A stretch of DNA of 64,000 nucleotides from Nitrospirota bacterium (lineage in GTDB: Bacteria; Nitrospirota; Leptospirillia; Leptospirillales; Leptospirillaceae), in contig JAKAYA010000007.1 in assembly GCA_021826965.1 (NCBI GenBank), positions 1-64,000 of the forward strand. The letters run 5' to 3'. Below the pieces are notes generated by a model. That model made no database searches. It worked only from the letters and a program-made list of their open reading frames with translations, and was not told the DNA's origin. Shown here piece by piece: positions 53,079-64,000 of the stretch; position 1 is the first letter of the stretch, and every line of letters begins with the position of its first letter. The position numbers were made by a program, and so were the translations under genes.

Positions 53079-54811
53079 GTCGGCGTCAGGACTCCTTGCT
53101 GGTAGACCTGAGTGATATGAGGAACGACCCCTCCCAGCGGTGTCGGACGGATTCCGCCCAACGTCTTCCGGACGGCCGTGATCTGGTCGGGGGTGACGAG
53201 ATCGATCAGGGGGAGTTCACGATGGGCGATTTCCTGCCAGCGATCGTAAATTTTTTTGCGAGCGTTCAAATCCAGCGTGGTGTCTCCACGATCGAACAGA
53301 GAATCCACTTCCGCTTCCCAGGGCTGGTCGGGTTTGGGTTCCCGCGGATTCCAGAGATGCAGAAAACCGGAAGACTTCCAGACGGAAGAGTCACCATGGG
53401 GATCAACAACGCCGGTCAGCCCGAAGAGAAGCATTTCCCACTGGTAGCTCGTCATGACCATCGTGGCCAGCATGTTGAACTGGAGTGGAACAATCCGGAT
53501 CTTGATTCCCACATCTTTCAAATTGGCTTGAAGAATCTGTGCCATCTGGATCCGTTCGATACTTTCCGTATTGGTCAAAAGTACAATCAAGACCCGATGG
53601 CCCTGGTCGTCAAACAGGCGACCATGAACGTAACGGAACCCTCCTCGAACAAAGCATGTTCGGGCTTTCTGTGGATCGAGAGGAAATGGCCGGATCTTTT
53701 CGTTAAAAAAAGCTTTGACAGCACGGGGGACCGGTCCGGGAATCGCCTCCCCCATCCCATTCAGAACGATATTGATCATGGCCTGCTTGTCGATCGAAAG
53801 GGCGATCCCTTTGCGGAACAGACGATTTCTGAACCAGCGGATCTTCCAGGCTGGGAGAGGGGCTCGTGGGTTCTCGTTGAACGTCACGAAAGACTCGGTC
53901 AAAGAGGGTCCCCGGACCATGAGGTCAAACGCGTCCTCCTTCTGGACGGGTTTCAGGATGGCCATCTGCTGGGGAGAGACCCCATAAAGATCGGTTTTTC
54001 CTGTCATGAACCGGATCAGGGAGCTTGTGTCATTCGGGACGATGCGTAATACAAGACGAGCGAGACAAGGCATCGGACATCCCGGAGACGGTTCGAGTCC
54101 GACCGGTGGACGATAGTGTGGATTGGCTGTTAGAACAACCAGTTGTCCGGGAAGATATTCTTTCAGGACGAAGGGGCCCGTTCCGACAATATGGGAGGGT
54201 GGCTCTCTGACAGACCAGGCCTGATTGAAGTTTCCTCGTTGAATCCAGGGCTCCAGAACGTGGCGCGGAAGAATTTCCACCCCCATCGTTTCCAGCAAAG
54301 GTGCAAAAGGGCGGACGGTTTTCACAATCACTGTCAGACGCCCTCGTCGTTCGACAGAAAAAGGCTTTCCGTCGACCATCAATTCGGAACGAACAGCGGT
54401 GGCCACCGCAGGGTTGTAATATACATGCCGAAAGGTAAATGTCACGTCACGGGCATCAAGCGGAGCTCCATCGGACCACAACAGCCCTTTCTGGAGATGG
54501 AACACGATTTTCCGACCCCCGTCGCTGACCTTCCAGTCCTTTGCCAGATCCGGCCGGATCTTTCCGTTGACGGGAGACTGTCGGGTCAGTCCCCGAAAAA
54601 GATACCCCAGGATCTGGGTGCTGGTTGTTTCTGTCGCCAAAGCCGGATTGAAGGTCTTCGGATCGGACACGACATCCATGACCAGCTTCCCACCCGCGGG
54701 AGAGGAGCGAGGAAGAACCGTCCAGGTCTTATGGACGGAATTTTGACATCCCGCCAACACGATACAGAGGAAAAGCATCGACAGGAACGGGACAGTCTTC
54801 AAGTCCCTCAC
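53075..54811 (-). CDS. oppA: Peptide ABC transporter substrate-binding lipoprotein (family 5)
   Basis: A 578-residue extracytoplasmic binding protein: signal with lipobox LSMLFLCIVLAGC, then the SBP_bac_5 pattern KTFNPALATETTSTQILGYLFRGL, LAKDWKVSDGGRKIVFHLQKGLLWSDGAPLDARDVTFTFRHVYY and FRKGIALSIDKQAMINIVLNGMGEAIPGPVP. It delivers peptides or another solute to OppBC. The GTG start follows secG by two bases; a TTG three codons on is possible. The cognate ATPases are not adjacent; an OppDF pair lies at 11.7-13.7 kb. Confidence 0.9.
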   Translation of the reverse strand: MRDLKTVPFLSMLFLCIVLAGCQNSVHKTWTVLPRSSPAGGKLVMDVVSDPKTFNPALATETTSTQILGYLFRGLTRQSPVNGKIRPDLAKDWKVSDGGRKIVFHLQKGLLWSDGAPLDARDVTFTFRHVYYNPAVATAVRSELMVDGKPFSVERRGRLTVIVKTVRPFAPLLETMGVEILPRHVLEPWIQRGNFNQAWSVREPPSHIVGTGPFVLKEYLPGQLVVLTANPHYRPPVGLEPSPGCPMPCLARLVLRIVPNDTSSLIRFMTGKTDLYGVSPQQMAILKPVQKEDAFDLMVRGPSLTESFVTFNENPRAPLPAWKIRWFRNRLFRKGIALSIDKQAMINIVLNGMGEAIPGPVPRAVKAFFNEKIRPFPLDPQKARTCFVRGGFRYVHGRLFDDQGHRVLIVLLTNTESIERIQMAQILQANLKDVGIKIRIVPLQFNMLATMVMTSYQWEMLLFGLTGVVDPHGDSSVWKSSGFLHLWNPREPKPDQPWEAEVDSLFDRGDTTLDLNARKKIYDRWQEIAHRELPLIDLVTPDQITAVRKTLGGIRPTPLGGVVPHITQVYQQGVLTPT

Positions 54812-54813
54812 GT

Positions 54814-55119
54814 TCAGGGGGTCTTTGTTTTAGGCGGTTGAGCTGTCGGCAGGGACTTGAGGGGAGAATTCAGAAGGAGAGACGGCCCGACGGGACTCTG
54901 ACGAATCAGGGACAAGGACAGGGACGTCACCATGAAGAGTGTCGCCAGCACAACGGTCACTTTGCTTAAAAACGAAGACGCCCCCCTGGCGCCGAAAAGG
55001 GACTGGCTGGAGCCTCCGATCATGACGCCGGTTTCTGCTCCTTTCCCGGACTGGAGAAGGACGGCACCGACGATCAGAATGCAGGTCAGAACATGAATGA
55101 CGGTAATCAAGGCTGTCAT
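54814..55119 (-). CDS. secG: Protein translocase subunit SecG
   Basis: A 101-residue protein with two membrane helices (MTALITVIHVLTCILIVGAVLLQSGKG and VTVVLATLFMVTSLSLSLI) and the conserved GGSSQSLFGARGASSFLSKVT between them. SecG assists SecYE in protein export. It stands between tpiA and the binding protein, matching the frequent tpiA-secG order. Confidence 0.94.
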   Translation of the reverse strand: MTALITVIHVLTCILIVGAVLLQSGKGAETGVMIGGSSQSLFGARGASSFLSKVTVVLATLFMVTSLSLSLIRQSPVGPSLLLNSPLKSLPTAQPPKTKTP

Positions 55120-55169
55120 GGCAAAATTACTCCTTATTCAAAAAATAACCGGCCTATAGGCGAACTGTG

Positions 55170-55928
55170 TCAGGACAGGGCCAGGATGGAATTCAGAAAA
55201 ACCTCCGGGTCCAGCCAAGCGCTCCCCACAAGGAAGCCGGACAAGTGTTCCAGTGCGGCAAGAGAAGCAATGTTTTCCAGATTGACCGACCCTCCGTACA
55301 GGATCCGTGGAGGAGCAGGCCAGGAAAAGTCCTCCCGGACAGCCAGGATGACCTCCCGAATATCCGCGCAGGAGGCATTGGCTCCCGAACCGATTGCCCA
55401 GACCGGTTCGTAAGCCAGATAGACCGGGGTATCGAGGCCGTTTTTCGAGGCTTTCGCTGCTTCTTCGGCAACACCGGACACCTGTTTCCGAAGAATCTCC
55501 AGGGTCTTTCCGGCCTCCCGCTCCTCGCGGGATTCGCCAAAACACACCAGTGGAACCGCACCGCCCTTGAGACAAAGCCCGGTTTTTCGGGCGACCTCCG
55601 CATCCGTTTCCCGGAAGTACTGCCTTCTTTCCGAATGGCCCAGAATGGATCCAACCGCTCCGACATCCAGTATATTCCGGACGGAGACCTCTCCGGTAAA
55701 CGCTCCTTCGGTCCGGGTGGAAACATCCTGTGCAAAGACCCTTACCGGAAGATCGCGTCGGGACGCTTCTCCGGAAAGATATTCCAGATAGACGTGGGTC
55801 GGCGCAAGAACAACTTCATGTCGGGTTCCGGTAAGAACCGACGACAAACGTCGCCCGTCAAGGGCATCGAGATACTTCCCGATCCGGTCCCGGGTCATGT
55901 TCATTTTCCAGTTTGCAACAAGAAACAT
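55170..55928 (-). CDS. tpiA: Triosephosphate isomerase
   Basis: A 252-residue TIM barrel interconverting DHAP and glyceraldehyde-3-phosphate. The N-terminal FLVANWKMN carries the Asn and Lys, the electrophilic histidine is in ILGHSERRQYF, the catalytic glutamate in YLAYEPVWAIGSG, and the phosphate loop is ILYGGSVNLENI. It follows pgk after 28 bases. Confidence 0.96.
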   Translation of the reverse strand: MFLVANWKMNMTRDRIGKYLDALDGRRLSSVLTGTRHEVVLAPTHVYLEYLSGEASRRDLPVRVFAQDVSTRTEGAFTGEVSVRNILDVGAVGSILGHSERRQYFRETDAEVARKTGLCLKGGAVPLVCFGESREEREAGKTLEILRKQVSGVAEEAAKASKNGLDTPVYLAYEPVWAIGSGANASCADIREVILAVREDFSWPAPPRILYGGSVNLENIASLAALEHLSGFLVGSAWLDPEVFLNSILALS

Positions 55929-55956
55929 CCATCCCCCGGCGGCCTATAGAGCGCTT

Positions 55957-60669
<4,713 letters not shown>

Positions 60670-60845
60670 GTATGAGGAATCCCGACGGATTGCGCCCAGG
60701 AAGTCTGGAAGGACAGGACATGAAGCCAGAAGGCGTTCATTCGACTGCTACAGGCAAAGAAGAAAAAAGGTGGTTCATGAACACCCGAAAGCTTTCACAA
60801 CGAAGCGGCTTTGTATCCGGATGGAAAACGGTTTCGACCCCGATC

Positions 60846-60888
60846 AAAAATCCCCCGAAACACGAAAATACCTTGGCGTTCCGGGGGA
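60846..60888 (-). terminator. Terminator after the 50-residue membrane protein gene
   Basis: On the minus strand TCCCCCG and its complement CGGGGGA form a stem with a long loop containing smaller pairings, followed by TTTTT. It lies 17 bases past the small gene's stop and before PBP1A. Confidence 0.65.
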
Positions 60889-60904
60889 TGATTCCTGCGA
60901 AAAA

Positions 60905-61057
60905 CTACTTCTCGAAGGTCTTGACGATCATCATCGTGGAAGCCATCGCAAATCCCACAATGAGGACAAAGATAACAAAAAGAGTGGTTCCCTTGCTGAA
61001 ATCCGGCTTTGGAACATACGTTCCGAACTTGTAGGCCGCCATCAACGCCTGAGCCAT
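60905..61057 (-). CDS. Small single-pass membrane protein of unknown function
   Basis: From the ATG at 61057, preceded by GGGAGG at six bases, a 50-residue protein: a soluble N-terminus MAQALMAAYKFGTYVPKPDFSKG, one membrane helix TTLFVIFVLIVGFAMASTMMIV and a KTFEK tail. The track ORF adds 50 codons upstream without support. The very good ribosome site and its own terminator suggest a monocistronic, well-translated gene. Such short proteins often are accessory subunits of respiratory complexes, but nothing here identifies a partner. Confidence 0.65.
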   Translation of the reverse strand: MAQALMAAYKFGTYVPKPDFSKGTTLFVIFVLIVGFAMASTMMIVKTFEK

Positions 61058-61199
61058 TTTGACCTCCCTCACGTCCATCAGGACAGAACAAGTAAAATGC
61101 CATCCGACTGCAAATGAATGAAACAAAAGTAAAGGGCGGGACGATGAGCCCATTACCGCAGATAATCCCACAGTCCCGGGAAGGAAATCAAGCGTCCAC

Positions 61200-61207
61200 C
61201 AGCGCAC
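61200..61207. repeat. Left 8-bp target-site copy CAGCGCAC flanking the insertion sequence
   Basis: CAGCGCAC lies immediately outside the left end of the IS (GGGTGCACG) and matches the first of six copies outside the right end, so it is the likely target-site duplication. Confidence 0.65.
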
Positions 61208-61250
61208 GGGTGCACGTCAGGATTTTCAGAAAAGATTAGGAGTGGCTGTT

Positions 61251-61297
61251 GTAACCTCCTTTCTGATTTTATATTATTTAATCAGATGGGAGGTTAC
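61251..61297 (+). promoter_or_regulatory. Hairpin that sequesters the ribosome binding site of the IS accessory ORF
   Basis: GTAACCTCC (61251-61259) pairs perfectly with GGAGGTTAC (61289-61297), and CTGATT with AATCAG inside it, leaving an 11-base AT-rich loop. The 3' arm contains the GGAGG of the ORF that starts at 61300, so the folded RNA would block its translation. Confidence 0.65.
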
Positions 61298-61299
61298 CC

Positions 61300-61686
61300 A
61301 TGCCAAACCAGCCACTGCCAACACTCCATGAGCTTGAGATCGTGCGTGAACGTCTGAAAGAGCAGATTGCCCAGATCGGAGACTTGCGTCTCGGAACTCT
61401 TTCAGAAAGTTACCGGAAGTGCGGAAAACCCACCTGTCATTGTGCTCGGGAGGGAGATCCCAAACATGGCCCTTTTTATTTGCTATACAGACGAGGAAAG
61501 GGACAGAAAGCCATTGGACACGCCATTCCTGGCAAATATGTGGAGAAAACCAGGGAACAGGTGGCGGAATGCCATCGCTTCAGGGAGCTTTGTCGTGAAT
61601 ATATGGAGATCAGCGAACAGATTGGGGACCTCAAGATGAAAGCGCAGGGAGAAGGCCTGAGTGAACCGGTAAAAAAAAACTCTTGA
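61300..61686 (+). CDS. IS accessory ORF (N-terminal part of the ISKra4 transposition system)
   Basis: A 128-residue protein with a coiled N-terminus (LHELEIVRERLKEQIAQIGDLRLGTLSESYRKCGKPTCHCAREGDPKHGPFYLLYRRGKGQKAIGHAIPGKYVEKTREQVAEC), the pattern of small proteins encoded before ISKra4-type transposases. It starts with ATG after GGAGG inside the blocking hairpin. Near its end lies a run of nine A bases, and the downstream transposase frame opens just there in the +1 frame, so a slipped product joining both ORFs is possible. Confidence 0.75.
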   Translation: MPNQPLPTLHELEIVRERLKEQIAQIGDLRLGTLSESYRKCGKPTCHCAREGDPKHGPFYLLYRRGKGQKAIGHAIPGKYVEKTREQVAECHRFRELCREYMEISEQIGDLKMKAQGEGLSEPVKKNS

Positions 61687-61705
61687 AAACGATCTCCTCC
61701 GTGAA

Positions 61706-63022
61706 GTGTCCTCCGAACTTGAGCATCTGCTCGGGAAAGAAGCCGGGAAGACGATCGATCTCGAGGCCCTGGAGCAGGCCATGCGGTCCAGGGCCCTTGA
61801 TGTGGCGGCCCGGGTTCTCGAACGCCATCTGAACCAGGGAGGGGAAGAGGGCTTCCCCGTCCTTCCCTGCTCCTGCGGCAAAGAGGCCCGTCCTGCCGGA
61901 ACCCGTTCCAAAGACTTCCTTTCCGTTCTGGGTCCCCTGAGGCTTGAGCGCCGGTATTACCTTTGTCCCTCCTGCAAGACGGGGGTCTTTCCGAAGGACC
62001 GGACTCTGGGAGTCGACGGGGCTTCCGTGACTCCCGGAGTCCTCCGCATGGTCGGGATCGTCGGGGCGGAGCTCTCTTTCGAAAAAGGGGGCGCGTTCTT
62101 GAGAGATCTTGCCGGTCTTTCGGTGAGCCCCAAGCAGGTGGAGAGGGTGGCCGAGGCCCTGGGGGCCGAGATGGCCGAAGACGAACGGACCGTCTTTGAT
62201 CCGGACCCCGTGGCCGATCTTCCGTCCACCCTTTATCTGGGCCTCGACGGGACCGGGATCCCCATGCGTCCGGAGGAGGTGGCCGACCGGCCGGGAAAGC
62301 AGCCCGACGGATCGTCCAGGACCCGGGAGGTCAAGCTGTGCGTCCTCTGGAGCGCGGAGACGACCGACGAGGAGGGCATCCCCGTCCGGGACGAGGGATC
62401 CGCCACCTATTCGGCCGCCATCGAAAGCGCGGCGTCAACCGATACCGAAGGCGAGAGCTCCGAGTTTGCCAAACGGGTTCTTCGGGAAACCTCCTGCCGC
62501 CAGTTTGACCAAGTCACCCGGCAAGTCGCGGTCGCCGACGGCGCTCCCTGGATCTGGAACATGATGAACGAACACTTTCCCAAAGCCATTCAGATCCTCG
62601 ACCTCTTTCATGCCAAGGAACACCTGGGGACCGTCGGAAAAGCGCTCTTCGGTCCCGAAAGCGACCGGATCCGCCCGTGGGTCAAGGAAAGGCATGCGGA
62701 GCTTGACGATGGAAAGATCGATGCGATCATTACCGAACTCAGGATCTACGCGCCCCGGTGCGAGGAGGCGAGGAAATGCATCGGGTATCTGGAAACGAAC
62801 CGCTCGCGGATGCGGTATCCCGAGTTCAGGGCCCAGGGACTCTGCGTCTCCTCCGGAATGGTCGAAGCCGGTTGCAAGGTGACGGTCGGAGCCCGTCTCA
62901 AACAATCGGGCATGCATTGGAGCCTCACCGGCTCCAATGCCATCATTGCGCTTCGATGTGCGAAACTCAGCGGACGGTTCGAAGGTTTCTTCGAGCGCCG
63001 GGCAGCAAGAAAGTGCGGTTGA
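61706..63022 (+). CDS. ISKra4-family DDE transposase
   Basis: A 438-residue transposase. A zinc-ribbon-like region CSCGKEARPAGTRSKDFLSVLGPLRLERRYYLCPSC precedes the catalytic core: YLGLDGTGIPM (first Asp), QVAVADGAPWIWNMMNEHFPKAIQILDLFHAKEHL (second Asp) and LCVSSGMVEAGCKVTVGARLKQSGMHWSLTGSNAIIALR (Glu). The GTG at 61706 has little ribosome site; the open frame extends back to 61673, inside the A-run at the end of the accessory ORF. Its GC content is higher than that of the DNA just upstream. Confidence 0.88.
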   Translation: MSSELEHLLGKEAGKTIDLEALEQAMRSRALDVAARVLERHLNQGGEEGFPVLPCSCGKEARPAGTRSKDFLSVLGPLRLERRYYLCPSCKTGVFPKDRTLGVDGASVTPGVLRMVGIVGAELSFEKGGAFLRDLAGLSVSPKQVERVAEALGAEMAEDERTVFDPDPVADLPSTLYLGLDGTGIPMRPEEVADRPGKQPDGSSRTREVKLCVLWSAETTDEEGIPVRDEGSATYSAAIESAASTDTEGESSEFAKRVLRETSCRQFDQVTRQVAVADGAPWIWNMMNEHFPKAIQILDLFHAKEHLGTVGKALFGPESDRIRPWVKERHAELDDGKIDAIITELRIYAPRCEEARKCIGYLETNRSRMRYPEFRAQGLCVSSGMVEAGCKVTVGARLKQSGMHWSLTGSNAIIALRCAKLSGRFEGFFERRAARKCG

Positions 63023-63076
63023 AGATCAGCCAGGGGCGGGTTTTCTGCAGAATCTTACTTTTTTGTCGTGCACCCC

Positions 63077-63124
63077 CAGCGCACCAGCGCACCAGCGCAC
63101 CAGCGCACCAGCGCACCAGCGCAC
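63077..63124 (+). repeat. Six perfect tandem copies of CAGCGCAC
   Basis: Forty-eight bases made of six identical 8-bp units, directly outside the right end of the IS; a single copy lies outside the left end. The unit equals the apparent target-site duplication. Confidence 0.95.
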
Positions 63125-63179
63125 GAAAAACTTTCCTGCATCTTCACAGAAACAGGAAACAAGCGCCCCGAAAAGGGGA

Positions 63180-63818
63180 CTACCGGGTCCCGCGCACTTC
63201 CGAATCGTATTCGATGAACTTCTTCAGGGGAAACAACGCTTCAAAAGGAAGTCCTGCCCCTTCGAACAGGTCTCTGCCACCTTCTTCCCGGTCGACGAGT
63301 GCGATGACCTTCAGAACCCGGTGACCGGCGTCCTGACAGGCCTGAACGGCTTTCATGCCGGAAGCGCCCGTTGTTACAACGTCTTCCACCACCACCACGC
63401 GGGAGCCCGGAGCCAGATCTCCTTCAATCGGATTGCGCGTTCCGTGGACCTTGGCCTCCTTGCGTACGACGAAGGAGGGGATGGGCTGGCGATAGAGGCC
63501 GCTGACCAGAGAGACCGCGACACTGATAGGATCAGCCCCCAGGGTCAGACCGCCGACTCCTTCCGGAGAAAAGGGGGAAATCATCCGATAGAGAAGATCG
63601 CCGACGAGGAACTGTGCCCGGGGATGGCCGAGGGTCGTTTTCTTGCCATCGAGATAAACCGGGCTCTGGCGACCGGAAGACAGCGTGAAGGGACGATCCG
63701 GACGATACAGAAAAGACCTCTCATAAAGAATCCGGAAGAGCTCTTCCTTTTCTTCCTGAATACGTTGGACACGCTGGTCCGGGGATACGAACTGGAGTGA
63801 TATGTGTAGGTCGGACAC
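63180..63818 (-). CDS. pyrE: Orotate phosphoribosyltransferase
   Basis: A 212-residue enzyme converting orotate and PRPP to OMP in pyrimidine synthesis. FTLSSGRQSPVYLDGKKTTL, GGLTLGADPISVAVSLVSG, FVVRKEAKVHGTRNPIEGDLAPGSRVVVVEDVVTTGASGMKAV (the PRPP loop) and VIALVDREEGG are family motifs. The start is GTG at 63818 with only a weak ribosome site; no better in-frame start is available. It is upstream-bounded by a good promoter and its 3' end faces the repeat array and IS. Confidence 0.93.
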   Translation of the reverse strand: MSDLHISLQFVSPDQRVQRIQEEKEELFRILYERSFLYRPDRPFTLSSGRQSPVYLDGKKTTLGHPRAQFLVGDLLYRMISPFSPEGVGGLTLGADPISVAVSLVSGLYRQPIPSFVVRKEAKVHGTRNPIEGDLAPGSRVVVVEDVVTTGASGMKAVQACQDAGHRVLKVIALVDREEGGRDLFEGAGLPFEALFPLKKFIEYDSEVRGTR

Positions 63819-63881
63819 GTTCCGGGGATTCTCGCAGTGTGTTTGAGGGATTATCCTGTTTTCGTTGAAAGACGAGGGTTG

Positions 63882-63910
63882 ATTATCCCCCTCGCAGGAA
63901 AACCTGTCAA
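63882..63910 (-). promoter_or_regulatory. Predicted promoter of pyrE
   Basis: Minus-strand TTGACA (63905-63910), 17-base spacer and GATAAT (63882-63887), a near-consensus sigma-70 promoter. The leader of about 55 bases contains a second GGATAATC. Confidence 0.6.
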
Positions 63911-63914
63911 CACC

Positions 63915-64000
63915 TTAATAGCTCTCAAGATGCAAGGGAACCATACGCCGGCAGACGCTCTGGGCCAAATACCCCGCGGAAGGTCTCCCCTCTCCGCTCC
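63915..64000 (-). other. Possible C-terminal end of an upstream ORF at the window edge
   Basis: One minus-strand frame is open from the window edge to a TAA at 63915-63917 and ends ...GYLAQSVCRRMVPLHLESY. With only 27 codons visible I cannot say whether it is real or what it would encode; the 63819-63880 leader holds nothing else. Confidence 0.25.

Larger units (their letters stand above)
61208..63076 (+). mobile_element. ISKra4-family insertion sequence
   Basis: About 1869 bases. The ends are short inverted repeats: GGGTGCACG-T-CA on the left and, reverse-complemented, GGGGTGCACG-A-CA on the right. It carries an accessory ORF and a DDE transposase, and is bounded by 8-bp direct repeats CAGCGCAC. 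The coding sequences are intact, so the element could be active. Beyond about 12 bases the two ends resemble each other only weakly. Confidence 0.8.

Noticed and set aside
61300-63022. Broken (pseudogene) transposase
   Set aside because: The two-ORF layout could look like a frameshift mutation, but both ORFs are otherwise intact and the junction lies in an A9 run, as in IS elements that use slippage.
63077-63124. CRISPR array
   Set aside because: The repeat is 8 bp with no spacers; it is a simple tandem array next to an IS.

Overview
The window is a dense bacterial chromosome segment of roughly 55% GC with short intergenic gaps, many ATGA/GTGA stop-start overlaps and frequent GTG/TTG starts. 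Gene content (LpxH-type and LapB-type envelope genes, lipoproteins, a PQQ-like secreted propeller, F-type ATP synthase, an archaeal-type two-subunit PheRS) fits a Gram-negative chemolithotroph. My best guess is a Leptospirillum-like member of the Nitrospirota; this is inference from content, not a database match. The bulk is core genome; the one clear mobile element is an ISKra4-family insertion near the right end.

Layout. 1-7.9 kb (minus): a housekeeping run rplU-rpmA-obgE-proB-proA-nadD-rsfS-lapAB (fused)-comF-dinG, the last cut by the window edge. 8.2-11.1 kb: fur, then a YCF48-like lipoprotein and an outer-membrane-type protein. 11.3-17.1 kb (plus): queD-oppD-oppF-pheS-pheT, meeting thrS-infC-rpmI-rplT (minus) at a terminator. 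20.3-27.1 kb (minus): thiG-thiE-M23 peptidase-thiD and a 1190-residue GGDEF/EAL protein, coupled by overlaps. 27.4-35.3 kb: acs, a glyoxalase-LRV fusion, a CHAD protein, a UgtP-like glycosyltransferase with an LpxH-like hydrolase, an MFS transporter and a dienelactone hydrolase. 35.3-40.0 kb (minus): a structured non-coding stretch ending in a terminator, a PQQ-like propeller, a Spy-like protein and an OmpR-type two-component system. 40.0-42.9 kb: LpoB-like lipoprotein, tRNA-Pro(UGG), a second lipoprotein, an HTH-metallo-beta-lactamase fusion. 42.9-49.6 kb (minus): the complete atpZBEFHAGDC operon. 49.9-58.2 kb: a small membrane protein and a long minus-strand operon gap-pgk-tpiA-secG-oppA-oppB-oppC-gph. 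58.3-64 kb: PBP1A, a 50-residue membrane protein, the ISKra4 element beside a CAGCGCAC repeat array, and pyrE.

How the parts fit. The peptide transporter is split: the two ATPases lie with queD/pheST, the binding protein and permeases sit 38 kb away behind glycolysis genes and secG. The strongest undescribed signal is the roughly 250-nt minus-strand RNA at 35.37-35.62 kb: a 5' hairpin, a second long hairpin, a perfect 9-bp long-range pairing and an intrinsic terminator. Its putative promoter shares 19 of 20 bases, at identical distance from a -10-like hexamer, with the region upstream of the Spy-like gene next to the two-component system. This suggests a small envelope-stress-type regulon with an RNA member, or alternatively a terminator-type leader of the dienelactone hydrolase gene.

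Many ORF-track starts are too far upstream. Where a ribosome binding site or domain boundary decided a shorter or longer start, it is stated in the entry.
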